Assembly: GCA_947489325.1 (NCBI GenBank) | Contig: CANLDA010000010.1 | Span: 1-64,000 of the forward strand | Direction of reading: 5' to 3' | Length of the DNA stretch: 64,000 nucleotides | Origin: an uncultured Paracoccaceae bacterium | GTDB lineage: Bacteria > Pseudomonadota > Alphaproteobacteria > Rhodobacterales > Rhodobacteraceae | Shown here: piece after piece, positions 16,119 to 25,314 of the stretch | How the letters are laid out: every line of letters starts with the position of its first letter | Position numbering within the stretch: the first letter of the stretch is position 1 | Position numbers and translations under genes: made by a program | The notes under the pieces: model-generated | What the model was told of the DNA's origin: nothing | The model's input: only the letters and a program-made list of their open reading frames with translations | The model's database searches: none

Positions 16119-17497
16119 GATGTCACCTTTTTCATATGATAAGATTTCGGACGTGTCAGGTTGTGATACCCAATCACAGAAAGCCCCCCACCCCGTCCGG
16201 TGTTTTTGCACCCTGTCCAGCACAGACCGGGATCAAGATAATCCGCACGGTTCATGAACACGGTTCCGGTTTCCACCTGATCGCCAACCCGTGCGGCACG
16301 ATCCAGATCGCGGGTCCACAAGGATGCGGTCAGACCAAATTCGCTGTCATTCATCAAGGTGATGGCCTCTTCATCAGATGACACCTTCATGATGCCCACC
16401 ACAGGGCCGAAACTTTCGTCGCGCATCACCCGCATGTCGTGGGTCACATTGGTCAGGATTTGCGGTGTCAGATAGGCCCCACCATCATCCGCGGCCATTG
16501 TTTCAATATGTGCCACGGCTCCGGCCGCCACGGCCTCCGCAATTTGCGCGCGCACCTCGGATGCAAACCGCGCATTGGCCATTGGTCCAATCGTCGTCTC
16601 GCTGTCCATCGGATTGCCCAGCGTATAGCCGTTTACAATCGCCACAGCCTTTTCGACAAAAGCGTCGTAAAGGCTTTCGTGCACGTAAATCCGTTCGATC
16701 CCGCAGCAGCATTGCCCGGAATTGAACATCGCGCCATCAATCAGCGTATCCACAGCCGCGTCCAGATCAGCGTCTTCCATGACATAGCCAGGATCCTTGC
16801 CACCCAGTTCCGTGCCAACCCCGGTAAAGGTGCCGGCCGCGGCACGTTCCATTGCCTGACCACCACCGACAGACCCCGTGAAATTCACAAAATCAAACGC
16901 GTTTCCAGCAATCAGATCGTTGGTCACATCATGGGATAGGAACACATTTTGAAACACATCCTCTGGCACACCTGCGGCATGAAACGCTTGCGCCATACGC
17001 TCGCCCACCAACAAGGTTTGCGTGGCATGTTTCAAAACAACCGTGTTGCCCGCAATCAATGCAGGTGCCACCGTGTTGATTGCCGTCATATATGGGTAAT
17101 TCCAAGGCGCGACCACAAAAACCACGCCATGCGGAATGCGTTTGATATACCGCTTGAATGTCGCATCCTCGCCAACCTCGATATCGGCCAAGGAACTGTG
17201 CGCAATATCTGCCATATGGCTGGCACGTTCATTGAAACCGCCAAATTCACCGCCATACCGCACCGGACGCCCCATCATCTGGGCAAGCTCTGGGACAATC
17301 TCATCGTTCATTGCGCCCACAGCAGCAACCCCGGCCATCACCAGATCAACGCGTTCCTGCAAAGGCCGCGCCGCCCATGCGACCTGCGCCGCGCGCGCGT
17401 CGCTTGCCACGTTTTGTGCAGCCTCCAAAGACAAAACCGTACGCTCGGCAAACACCGATCCGTCAATGGGCGAGACGCACTTTAACACCTGATTCAT
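16115..17497 (-). CDS. Aldehyde dehydrogenase family protein
   Basis: The 460-aa NAD(P)-dependent enzyme oxidises an aldehyde to an acid. NAD-binding segments PWNYPYMTAINTVAPALIAGN and FTGSVGGGQAM are present, with the general base in TELGGKDPGYV and the nucleophile in NSGQCCCGIERIYVHE. The three consecutive cysteines at the active site are unusual. The start at 17497 (MNQVLKCVSP) has a GAAGGA upstream. It lies between the ligase gene (77-bp gap) and the Fe-alcohol dehydrogenase (4-bp overlap). Confidence 0.92.
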   Translation of the reverse strand: MNQVLKCVSPIDGSVFAERTVLSLEAAQNVASDARAAQVAWAARPLQERVDLVMAGVAAVGAMNDEIVPELAQMMGRPVRYGGEFGGFNERASHMADIAHSSLADIEVGEDATFKRYIKRIPHGVVFVVAPWNYPYMTAINTVAPALIAGNTVVLKHATQTLLVGERMAQAFHAAGVPEDVFQNVFLSHDVTNDLIAGNAFDFVNFTGSVGGGQAMERAAAGTFTGVGTELGGKDPGYVMEDADLDAAVDTLIDGAMFNSGQCCCGIERIYVHESLYDAFVEKAVAIVNGYTLGNPMDSETTIGPMANARFASEVRAQIAEAVAAGAVAHIETMAADDGGAYLTPQILTNVTHDMRVMRDESFGPVVGIMKVSSDEEAITLMNDSEFGLTASLWTRDLDRAARVGDQVETGTVFMNRADYLDPGLCWTGCKNTGRGGGLSVIGYHNLTRPKSYHMKKVTS

Positions 17498-17574
17498 CTT
17501 GTTCGTTCCTTCTATGAAACGGGCATCCGCCCCTTTCATTGTCCCCAAAATTCTTCTGCCAAAGGCCTGCGCCT

Positions 17575-18936
17575 TTAGGCTCGTTCAAACCCGCGTGCCA
17601 CCTCGTAATCGGTGACAACGCGCTCAAAGTCTTCGATCTCCACTTCGGCGGCGCGCGTATAGTGATCGACCACGTCATCCCCCATTACCGCGCGCAACAA
17701 ATTCGACCCATGCAAGGCATCCCGCGCATCCCGCAAAGAGCCGGGGATCATGCCTGTGTTGCCTTGATATACGTCACCCGTTGTGGGGGCTTGCAGTTCC
17801 AGTTTTTCCTCAATGCCTGCGATCCCTGCTGCCAGCATTCCTGCCATTGCGAGATAGGGATTCATGTCTGATCCCGGAATTCGGCATTCCACGCGAATGG
17901 CCTTGGTGCCGGCACCGCACAACCGATACCCAGCCGTGCGATTATCCACTGACCAGATGATCCGCGTTGGCGCAAAGGTGCCCTTCATGAACCGTTTGTA
18001 GCTGTTGATATAGGGTGCCATGAAATAGGTGTAATCCGGCGCATATTTCAGCAATCCAGCCATGTAATTTTTCATCAGATCAGACATGCCCAAGGGGTCC
18101 GCCTCATCCACAAACGCAGGCTTGCCATCTTTCCACAGGGATTGATGCACATGGCTGGAGGAGCCAACCTTATCGTGATGCCACTTGGGTAGGAAAGTCA
18201 CTGCGTGGCCCTGTTGCCAAGCGATTTCCTTTACTGCATGTTTGGCGATCGTATGAAAATCGGCCGTATTCAACGCAGCTGCATATTTGACGTTCAGCTC
18301 TTCTTGCCCAGCCTCGGCCTCGCCTTTGGTGCATTCCACAGGAATGCCGGCATCCCACAGATGATTGCGAATTGGGCGCATCACGTGTTCTTCTTTGGTG
18401 GTCTGAAGAATGTGGTAATCTTCATTATAGGCTGAAATAGGCTCTAGATCGCGCCATTTGTCATGTCGAATTTCCTCAAAGCTTTTCTCAAACAGAAAAA
18501 ACTCCAGCTCTGTCGCGGTCATCGCGTCAAAGCCCATTTCTGTCAGGCGCTTAAGTTGCTTTTTCAGAACCGCGCGCGGTGAATGGGGCACGTCTTCATG
18601 CGTGTGATGATCCAAGACGTCACACAACACCATGACGGTGCCTTCCAACCATGGCACCGGACGCAGGGTCGCAAGATCAGGTTTCATGACATAATCGCCA
18701 TAGCCGCTTTCCCAGCTGGTGCTGGCATAGCCATCGGGGGTCGCCATTTCCAGATCAGTGGCCAGCAGGTAATTGCAGCAATGGGTTTCCTCCCACGCGC
18801 CGGCAATGAAGTGCCCGGCGTGAAACCGTTTGCCCATCAGGCGGCCCTGCATATCCACAAGACAGACAAGCACAGTATCGACTGATCCATCGGCAACTTG
18901 GGTTTTCAGGGTCTCAAACGTCAATTGTTCAGTCAC
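17575..18936 (-). CDS. Glutamine synthetase-family ligase (gamma-glutamyl amine synthetase-like)
   Basis: The 453-aa protein has a GS beta-grasp N-domain (residues 1-105) and catalytic domain with ATELEFFLFEKSFEE, GEAEAGQEELNVKYA, FLPKWHHDKVGSSSHVHQSL and NRTAGYRLCG. It resembles PuuA and other ligases that join glutamate to an amine rather than true GlnA. Neighbouring alcohol and aldehyde dehydrogenases and an amidohydrolase suggest it primes an amine for oxidation as a gamma-glutamyl derivative. Polyamine, ethanolamine and similar amines are all possible. Its start overlaps the stop of the FGase-like gene (ATGA). Confidence 0.85.
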   Translation of the reverse strand: MTEQLTFETLKTQVADGSVDTVLVCLVDMQGRLMGKRFHAGHFIAGAWEETHCCNYLLATDLEMATPDGYASTSWESGYGDYVMKPDLATLRPVPWLEGTVMVLCDVLDHHTHEDVPHSPRAVLKKQLKRLTEMGFDAMTATELEFFLFEKSFEEIRHDKWRDLEPISAYNEDYHILQTTKEEHVMRPIRNHLWDAGIPVECTKGEAEAGQEELNVKYAAALNTADFHTIAKHAVKEIAWQQGHAVTFLPKWHHDKVGSSSHVHQSLWKDGKPAFVDEADPLGMSDLMKNYMAGLLKYAPDYTYFMAPYINSYKRFMKGTFAPTRIIWSVDNRTAGYRLCGAGTKAIRVECRIPGSDMNPYLAMAGMLAAGIAGIEEKLELQAPTTGDVYQGNTGMIPGSLRDARDALHGSNLLRAVMGDDVVDHYTRAAEVEIEDFERVVTDYEVARGFERA

Positions 18937-19688
18937 GATGCGCTCTCCTTCATCGTCATATCTGTCAGGGCGGGTGTTAACAGGGCTAAAAGCTCTTGGG
19001 TAATCCCGTCAATTTGATTGGCGGTGCGCAGCAGATCATTGCGCACCTCAATCATCACATTGGGCAGTCCACGCGAAAGCGCGTGTTTCTTCAAGGAATG
19101 TGTCACACCATCCTCAGGGCCATAGGGGGCATTGCGCTGTACATTCCTTGGGGCAATATCATCCACCCGCGTCATCATCGCATCCACCAGCCGGCTGTCG
19201 GTGTCGTGCAACAATCCGAGTTCCACCTGCCGCTGTTGTCCAAAATACACCGGGGTAAAGGAATGTAGCGTGACAATCACGGTGTCCGCACCGCGTCCAT
19301 CCAATACAGTATCCACAGCAGTACAAAATGGAACATATACGGTGCGGGTACGGTGGGCGCGTTGCTCAGCGGTCAAGTTATGATTGCCCGGCACCTCGAT
19401 CAGTTCGGATTTTTGCGGCATCGCACTTGGTGCTTCGGGCGGACGATTGCAATCGTAAACCAGACGCGATACCCGCGACACCACAGCAGGTGCATCTAGG
19501 GCTGCCGAAAGACGCGTGGTCAATGCAAGCGCGCCTGGATCCCACGCGGCATGACTGTCGCGATGATCAGACGCCAATCCCAACCCATCATATGCAGTGG
19601 GAATATGGTTGCTGGCATGCTCGCACAGCAAAACAACCTTGCCCATTCCGGCCGCATTCAAGATATCCACAACAGGGGCACCGGTCAT
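18933..19688 (-). CDS. N-formylglutamate amidohydrolase superfamily protein
   Basis: The 251-aa putative zinc amidohydrolase has family segments VVLLCEHASNHIPTAYDGLG, HAAWDPGALALTTRLS, VVSRVSRLVYDCNRPPEAP, VIVTLHSFTPVYFG and PNVMIEVRNDLL. HutG-type enzymes cleave N-formylglutamate. Here the gene is embedded with a GS-like ligase and two dehydrogenases, so it may instead hydrolyse a gamma-glutamyl or other N-acyl-glutamate intermediate. Starts overlap on both sides (ATGA), showing tight coupling. Confidence 0.8.
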   Translation of the reverse strand: MTGAPVVDILNAAGMGKVVLLCEHASNHIPTAYDGLGLASDHRDSHAAWDPGALALTTRLSAALDAPAVVSRVSRLVYDCNRPPEAPSAMPQKSELIEVPGNHNLTAEQRAHRTRTVYVPFCTAVDTVLDGRGADTVIVTLHSFTPVYFGQQRQVELGLLHDTDSRLVDAMMTRVDDIAPRNVQRNAPYGPEDGVTHSLKKHALSRGLPNVMIEVRNDLLRTANQIDGITQELLALLTPALTDMTMKESAS

Positions 19689-21364
19689 GACATCACCTCG
19701 TCGCCTTCCATTTCTTCGATTAGGCGCGTCTCTAGCAACTGGCCGTTTTGATACAGAATCGGATAGGCCACTGCAGAGATATGGCTGTTGAACTCTCGAA
19801 ACGCACGCAGGGTTTCCAGATGTTCGTCACTGGTGGCAAAACTTTGTTGGCTGCCCTTTTGCAAGCGTCGGAAATGACGTTTGCGGCTGCTGCGTTCACA
19901 GCGTTTAACTTCGGTTTTTTCAAGGCTGAGCAAGCGCGCGCTTTCCAAATCATCGGAGATCAGAACATTCATTGCCAATTTCAGGTTGGCGAGAATGCTT
20001 TCGTGCAAATGCAGCAATTCTTGCCAGCCTTCTTTGCTAAAGGCAGCGCCAGATTTCTGAATATCGATTGCAAGGCTCATCAAGCGTTTGGCGACCACAT
20101 CTCCTGCGGTTTCCAGTCGCACAGCATATTCCAGCATGTCACGTGCGGAGCGGGCGTGTTCCTTACTTAGGTCGTCCAAGGGCATTGCAGCCACAAAATT
20201 GCGGATGTCTGACAGGCCGGCATTTACATATTCATCATGTGCACGAATGGCGTTGATGCGGGTCTTATCACCGCTTTCAAATGTTTCCATAACAGGTCGG
20301 AACATGCTTTCGACTTGATCCGCCATGCGCAGCAATGCGCGTTTCAGATCGGAAATCGCCTGTTGGGGCGATCCGATGGTGGCAGGGTTCAATGTGCTTA
20401 TTGGGCCTTCAAGATTGGCATCATCTGATGCCTGCGATGGATTTGGCAAAAGCTGTGAAACTGGACCTTCCAACATGGAGCACAAAGGTAACGCAAGGAT
20501 CAGCAACGTGCCATTGAACGCCAAATGCGCATACACAAGCCCTTGCCCTCCGGACAGGTTGATCGCCTGCATCCAAGGCAACATATTGACCGCAAATAAT
20601 GCAATCACGGCCCAAACGCCTCGCAGCAAAAGATTTGCCACAGGAATGCGCCGCGCGGCCACTGGCATGCCCCGACTTAACCAAATTGGAATGGCCGCGC
20701 TGCCAAGGTTGGCCCCCAGTACCAACGACAGGCCTGCCTCAAACGGAATGGCGTCGATTTGTACCAAGGTCACGCACATCAAAATAGCGGCGACCGATGA
20801 ATGCATTACAAATGCCAACATAGCGCCAACGATGAAGGCGGTGATGAAATCCTTGGCCAGATATCCGGCAATGGCAGGCAAAAAGGCACTGTCGCGAATG
20901 GGGTCCATCGCCTCTCGCAGGAACCGCAACGAAATCAGGATAAAAGCGACACCCATCAGGATACGCCCCGCCTGTCGTAATTTGCGCTGTTCTGTCTTTA
21001 CAAAAAGATACCCGCCGACAGCCAATAACATTGGCACCAACCAATCAAGCCGGAACGTCAGAATTTGAATGATCAAGGCAGAACCAAAATCCCCGCCCAG
21101 CACAATCGCCAACCCTGCGGGAAAGGCCAGAATACCGCTCGCAGCAAAACCGGATGATAACAGCGCAACCGCGGCTGAACTTTGCAGAATGATGGCCAAC
21201 ACAATGCCAGCAAAACTGGATTGCAACAGGCCGTTCTGGCTCGTCAATACTCGCTGAAAGGACGCTCCAAAGCTGCGCTCAATGCCGGTGCGCACCATGC
21301 GCACAGCGAACAACAGCAGCATCGTTGCGCCTGTCAATGAGATGAGGAAGCTCAAAATTGCCAT
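19685..21364 (-). CDS. Na/Pi cotransporter family protein with PhoU-like C-terminal domain
   Basis: The 559-aa membrane protein has an N-terminal NptA/PNaS transport domain with the paired family motifs ILQSSAAVALLSSGFA and MHSSVAAILMCV, each followed by hydrophobic hairpins, and a cytoplasmic helical PhoU-like domain from about residue 335. The family carries out sodium-linked phosphate movement. Its place between a phosphatase and an amine-ligase gene, with 1-4 bp gaps or overlaps, suggests it handles phosphate released from a phosphorylated substrate; this is inference. Confidence 0.85.
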   Translation of the reverse strand: MAILSFLISLTGATMLLLFAVRMVRTGIERSFGASFQRVLTSQNGLLQSSFAGIVLAIILQSSAAVALLSSGFAASGILAFPAGLAIVLGGDFGSALIIQILTFRLDWLVPMLLAVGGYLFVKTEQRKLRQAGRILMGVAFILISLRFLREAMDPIRDSAFLPAIAGYLAKDFITAFIVGAMLAFVMHSSVAAILMCVTLVQIDAIPFEAGLSLVLGANLGSAAIPIWLSRGMPVAARRIPVANLLLRGVWAVIALFAVNMLPWMQAINLSGGQGLVYAHLAFNGTLLILALPLCSMLEGPVSQLLPNPSQASDDANLEGPISTLNPATIGSPQQAISDLKRALLRMADQVESMFRPVMETFESGDKTRINAIRAHDEYVNAGLSDIRNFVAAMPLDDLSKEHARSARDMLEYAVRLETAGDVVAKRLMSLAIDIQKSGAAFSKEGWQELLHLHESILANLKLAMNVLISDDLESARLLSLEKTEVKRCERSSRKRHFRRLQKGSQQSFATSDEHLETLRAFREFNSHISAVAYPILYQNGQLLETRLIEEMEGDEVMS

Positions 21365-21365
21365 G

Positions 21366-22133
21366 CTAACGCTTCACCACATCCAAAAGCTCTGCGTGCA
21401 ATTCAGGCGTTGCTGCTGTCACCACGCGCCCGTCGGATTCCAAGGTCAAAGCTTTGCCGTCCCAATCGGTCATGATCCCGCCTGCGGCCTCGACCAAGGC
21501 GGCGACAGGGAAATAATCATAAGGTTGCAGATCGTAATCCACCACGGCATCCACAAACCCAGCAGCGACAAGCGCATGCGGATAGCAATCATAGGCAAAG
21601 CGGCGCGTCTGGCCAGAGTGCATTAGGCGGGCAAACACCTTGGGGTGGTCCCGATAAATCTTGTCGCCTTCGTTCACAAACAGAATGGATTTATCCAAAG
21701 ATGTCTGCGCGGACACCTTGATCGGCACGCCGTTTAGCGTGGCGCCATGGCCGCGTTGTCCAATATATGTTTCGTGCAAGGCCGGCATACCCACCACACC
21801 CACATCCGCCACACCATCCGACAGATGGCCCAGCAGAAATCCAAACGCTGGGTGTCCTGACAGAAACGATCGCGTGCCGTCAATGGGGTCAACAATCCAC
21901 ATGTTTTGACTGTCTGCACTTTCAATGCCGTGTTCTTCGCCAAAAATACCGTGATCGGGGAAGTGGAGATTGAGGTAGGCGCGCACCTCGGCCTCGACCG
22001 CCTTGTCGGCTTGTGTCACGGGGCTTTCGTCTTCTTTGAATTCAATTCCCAGATGTCCGCGGAAAAACCCACGGGCGGCGTTTGCTGCAATGTCGGCCAC
22101 TACTTCGGCGTGGTGTACAAGTGGATCACGCAT
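21366..22133 (-). CDS. Inositol monophosphatase-family phosphatase
   Basis: The 255-aa Mg-dependent phosphatase has the metal-binding motifs GEEHG, WIVDPIDGTRSFLSG and the C-terminal YDYFPVAALVEAAGG. The family includes inositol-1-phosphatase, HisN-type histidinol phosphatase and CysQ, so the substrate is undetermined. It overlaps the upstream DeoR gene by 8 bp and is 1 bp from the Na/Pi gene, fitting dephosphorylation followed by phosphate handling. HisN is a reasonable alternative name. Confidence 0.85.
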   Translation of the reverse strand: MRDPLVHHAEVVADIAANAARGFFRGHLGIEFKEDESPVTQADKAVEAEVRAYLNLHFPDHGIFGEEHGIESADSQNMWIVDPIDGTRSFLSGHPAFGFLLGHLSDGVADVGVVGMPALHETYIGQRGHGATLNGVPIKVSAQTSLDKSILFVNEGDKIYRDHPKVFARLMHSGQTRRFAYDCYPHALVAAGFVDAVVDYDLQPYDYFPVAALVEAAGGIMTDWDGKALTLESDGRVVTAATPELHAELLDVVKR

Positions 22134-22923
22134 TTTGGGCTTCTTCCATGTTAGAAATCATGAGTTGAATATTCCAAGTGGCCAATTGTGTTGCCAATTC
22201 TGTATCAGGGGTTTGGTTGGTAAACAGGCGAGTCATTGTCGATGGCGCATAGCCTTTGTGCGGGGCACTTTCGCCAAATTTATAGTGATCCAATGACATC
22301 CAGGCCTCTTGCGAACAGTCAATCACAACCGATGCAAGGCTCGCTTCGGATGCGTTTACATGCAGGAAACCGTGATGCGCACTTAGGGCGTCCGCACTTA
22401 GTAAAGCGACGTCGTAGGACATGCGACGCGCCTGCTGCTCGGCAACAAACCCAAACGCGCCGCGCTCGTCGCTTTGCATTTCACCACCAATCAGGAACAC
22501 GCGGTTGCCGTTATGCATGGTCAAGGCCTGCGCAACACCGATGGAATTGGTGGCCACTGTCAGGTTCTTATGCGCACGCAATTCTTCGGCAATAAAAGCC
22601 GTCGTTGTGCCCACATCCAGAAACAGCGTCATTCCATCCTGAATGTGACGCCCCACATGTTCCGCAATGGCGCGTTTTTCGCTTTTGTTTTGGGCAATAC
22701 GTTTGAAATAGCTGGGATCGCCTTGCAAATCGACTAGATAAGCCCCGCCATGAACCCGCGCGACCTCGCCCGATTTGGATAAGGCTTTGACCGCGCGGCG
22801 AATGGTTTCTTCAGACACATCCAGCGCCAACGCCAATTCAGAATTGCGCGCTGATCCGCCTGCTTTGCGCAGCACGTCCAAAAGGGCAATTTCCCGATGT
22901 GAAAAAGTCGTGTCGCGCGCCAA
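22126..22923 (-). CDS. DeoR-family transcriptional regulator
   Basis: The 265-aa protein has a DeoR winged helix at residues 7-62 (REIALLDVLRKAGGSARNSELA, ETIRRAVKALSKSGEVARVHGG) and a phosphosugar-sensor-like domain (FLDVGTTTAFIAEELRAHKN, VFLIGGEMQSDERGAFG, SYDVALLSADALS). DeoR proteins usually sense a phosphorylated metabolite, consistent with the phosphatase gene it overlaps. It heads the seven-gene run and probably regulates it. Two inverted repeats occur upstream. Confidence 0.88.
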   Translation of the reverse strand: MARDTTFSHREIALLDVLRKAGGSARNSELALALDVSEETIRRAVKALSKSGEVARVHGGAYLVDLQGDPSYFKRIAQNKSEKRAIAEHVGRHIQDGMTLFLDVGTTTAFIAEELRAHKNLTVATNSIGVAQALTMHNGNRVFLIGGEMQSDERGAFGFVAEQQARRMSYDVALLSADALSAHHGFLHVNASEASLASVVIDCSQEAWMSLDHYKFGESAPHKGYAPSTMTRLFTNQTPDTELATQLATWNIQLMISNMEEAQNA

Positions 22924-23013
22924 AGTCAGGTCCTTACATGAATCATAAGAACGACTTTTGCAAAAACAGGCACGAAGTCAATTTTTTTTGTGTGTTTTTA
23001 TCGTATTTTTGTG

Positions 23014-23032
23014 GGTATTTTTCAAAAATACC
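23014..23032. promoter_or_regulatory. Perfect palindrome in the DeoR-LysR intergenic region
   Basis: GGTATTTTT, C, AAAAATACC, 91 bp before the DeoR gene start, with a further GTATTTTT copy just to the left. Such symmetric or repeated elements are typical regulator sites; which protein binds is unknown. Confidence 0.45.
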
Positions 23033-23051
23033 AAGCTATTCGCTCTAAGGT

Positions 23052-23076
23052 CCACAAAAATTCTTAGTATTTGTGG
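23052..23076. promoter_or_regulatory. Inverted repeat CCACAAA-N11-TTTGTGG
   Basis: Second symmetric element in the AT-rich 179-bp gap between the DeoR gene and the 3-prime end of the LysR gene. It may also act as a weak terminator stem for the LysR gene or as an operator for the DeoR run. Confidence 0.35.
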
Positions 23077-23102
23077 ATTTCTGCCCCGAAATGTTTGTTT
23101 AT

Positions 23103-24026
23103 CTACACATCGGGTAGCAAGTCATCTGGCTGAGAGTTCACCTCTGAATGAACCCAGTTTCTAAACTCTGTGATCTTGTTACTGCCCTCGACGCCTTTGC
23201 GAAATACCAACCAATAAGACAAAGGAGACTGCGCGATCTGTGGAAAGGGGCGCACCAGTCGCCCCTCTGCCAACGCATCAATCACCAAAGGCCCGCGCCC
23301 CAACGCCACACCCAACCCTTCGATCGCCGCCTGAACAACCATGTTGGCCTGACCAAAAGTTCGCTTGCGCGCGGGGGTGGGCAGATGAACATTGCACGCG
23401 TTCGCCCAATAGTCCCAAGTGGCCCCAACGCCAGAGTCTTTGATTGTCTCATCCAAAAGCATGGTGTGACGTGCCAAGTCCGAAATGTTGTTCAGCCCTT
23501 GATCAATCAAGGTCGGAGAACACACTGGAAACACGCGTTCTTCCATAAGTTTTTCTGAAGCAAATCCTGACACTTGTGTACGCCCATACCGAATGCCAAC
23601 ATCTGCCTCAGCCCCGGTAAATGGCAACGATCCAGTGTCCGTTGCAATGGAAATAGACAAATGAGGATGCGCCAAATCAAATCGCATGAGGCGCGGAAAC
23701 AGCCATGTAAAGGCAAACCCGGGCAGGCAACTGATGGTGATTGTGTTGTCTTTACGTTGACGGTCACGCAGTTCTTCACAGACATCTGATATACGACCAA
23801 GCCCTTCTGTTATTGTTTGTACAAGCTGTACTCCTTCACGGGTTGGGATGGATTTCCGACCACTTCGGATTAATAGGCTTTGCCCGATCCATGTTTCCAA
23901 TGTTTTCACATGTTGGCTTACCGCGCTTTGACTGACGCCAAGGTCTTCGGCCGCGGCGCTAAAGCTGCCATGGCGAGCCACGGCTTCAAATGCGCGGAGA
24001 GAGTGGAAAGGAAGGATGCGTATCAT
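23103..24026 (-). CDS. LysR-family transcriptional regulator (GcvA-like)
   Basis: The 307-aa protein has an N-terminal helix-turn-helix (residues 6-64: LRAFEAVARHGSFSAAAEDL, SQSAVSQHVKTLE) and a C-terminal periplasmic-binding-type effector domain (about 92-295). The GcvA-like appearance comes from the PFHSLRAFEAVARHGSF start and the tryptophan-rich mid domain. It is divergent from the M29-like gene (89-bp gap), which it probably regulates together with the sulfatase. Confidence 0.88.
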   Translation of the reverse strand: MIRILPFHSLRAFEAVARHGSFSAAAEDLGVSQSAVSQHVKTLETWIGQSLLIRSGRKSIPTREGVQLVQTITEGLGRISDVCEELRDRQRKDNTITISCLPGFAFTWLFPRLMRFDLAHPHLSISIATDTGSLPFTGAEADVGIRYGRTQVSGFASEKLMEERVFPVCSPTLIDQGLNNISDLARHTMLLDETIKDSGVGATWDYWANACNVHLPTPARKRTFGQANMVVQAAIEGLGVALGRGPLVIDALAEGRLVRPFPQIAQSPLSYWLVFRKGVEGSNKITEFRNWVHSEVNSQPDDLLPDV

Positions 24027-24115
24027 ATAAGTAAAACTAATGAATTAGATAATCAATTTCAAATAGTTTCAAATGTCTGAATGTGTGAAGTTTTACCAAA
24101 CTTTCAGGAAATCAG

Positions 24116-25204
24116 ATGTCAGATATCACCCCGGAACAAGGTGCGGGAAACCTGTTGCTTAACTGCGCAAAGGCCCGTTCGGGCAACCGTCTATTGATCG
24201 TTTATGAACCGGAAGAGTTGGGGTATTACGATGCCGCTTCAGTCGATATTGTGGCGCAGGCCGCGCGTGATCTGAATCTGTTTACCACCAAGATGCGTGT
24301 GGGGTTTTCTGCGATCAACCCAACGCTCTCTGAGGACCTGCTGGAACAGATGCAAATGGCGGACATTGTGTTGTTTCTTGCCCGACTTGGGGACCAACTG
24401 CGGTTTTCACAGATGCCAAAGGGGAAAACCATCATCGTGTGTTTTGCACTGTCCAGAGATATGTTCAGCTCTGGTTTTGCCAACGGGCATCATGACGCGT
24501 TCTTGCAATTGCGTGACGCGGTGAACACTGTGTTGGCAAACGCAAGCCAAGTGCATGTCACCTGCCCTAATGGCACCGATTTTCATGGCAAACCCATGAT
24601 GAACCTGACGCCATCTGGGGACACAACCATTTTACGGTTTCCGATGTCGGTCTTCACCCCTGTTCCCGCCCACAGCTTTTCTGGCTGCGTCGCCCTGCCC
24701 GGTTTTCTGACCGGCACGGGGTCGCAGTTTTATGACGATTACACCATTCATTTTGATAGGCAGGTTTGGGCCTTATTGGATGAGGGACGTCTGGCCGGAT
24801 TTGAAGGGGCGGCAAATGACGTTGCGCGCGCAGAGGCGCATTATGATAAGGTGGCCGCCCAGTTCGGGATTGATCGCAATTTTGTCCACTCTTGGCATGC
24901 TGGAATTCATCCGGGATGTGGCTATCCCTGGGAGGCTTCAGAGAATTTTGAACGCTGGGGCGGGGCTGCTTTTGGCAATCCGCGCATTTTGCATTTCCAT
25001 ACGTGCGGAGCCTATGCCCCCGGAGAAATCAGTTGGAACGTGATTGACCCGACAGTTGTGGTGGATGGGCTTACCCTGTGGGACAACGGATATTTCCATG
25101 CAGAACGCCTGCCGCAAGGTCCGGAAATACTTACACGCTTCCCTTGTGCGGCACAGCTTTTTGCCAATCCAGATCGTAACATTGGATTTCGACGCATCGC
25201 CTGA
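24116..25204 (+). CDS. M29/NicX-like putative aminopeptidase or dioxygenase-fold protein
   Basis: The 362-aa protein has the layout I associate with the thermophilic aminopeptidase T (M29)/NicX superfamily: an N-terminal alpha/beta part (LLIVYEPEELGYYDAASVDIVAQAA), VHVTCPNGTDFHGKPMMNLTP, and a C-terminal metal-site-like region with HSWHAGIHPGCGYPW and ILHFHTCGAY. Some relatives are peptidases and some open hydroxypyridine rings, so activity is open. It is divergent from the LysR regulator and 110 bp upstream of the sulfatase-like gene. Confidence 0.55.
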   Translation: MSDITPEQGAGNLLLNCAKARSGNRLLIVYEPEELGYYDAASVDIVAQAARDLNLFTTKMRVGFSAINPTLSEDLLEQMQMADIVLFLARLGDQLRFSQMPKGKTIIVCFALSRDMFSSGFANGHHDAFLQLRDAVNTVLANASQVHVTCPNGTDFHGKPMMNLTPSGDTTILRFPMSVFTPVPAHSFSGCVALPGFLTGTGSQFYDDYTIHFDRQVWALLDEGRLAGFEGAANDVARAEAHYDKVAAQFGIDRNFVHSWHAGIHPGCGYPWEASENFERWGGAAFGNPRILHFHTCGAYAPGEISWNVIDPTVVVDGLTLWDNGYFHAERLPQGPEILTRFPCAAQLFANPDRNIGFRRIA

Positions 25205-25314
25205 TCTAGAGCGGCTTCTGAGATAACGCATTATCGCAGAATATTTGCCTTTCCCCGGCAGATATTCCCTGCATACAGTCGCGGCAATATCAGTTTGCGC
25301 GGCAGGAGATTCGG

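Noticed and set aside
23490..23515. TTGATCAATCAA, which resembles an FNR box
   Set aside because: It is inside the LysR coding sequence and lacks the TTGAT-N4-ATCAA spacing.
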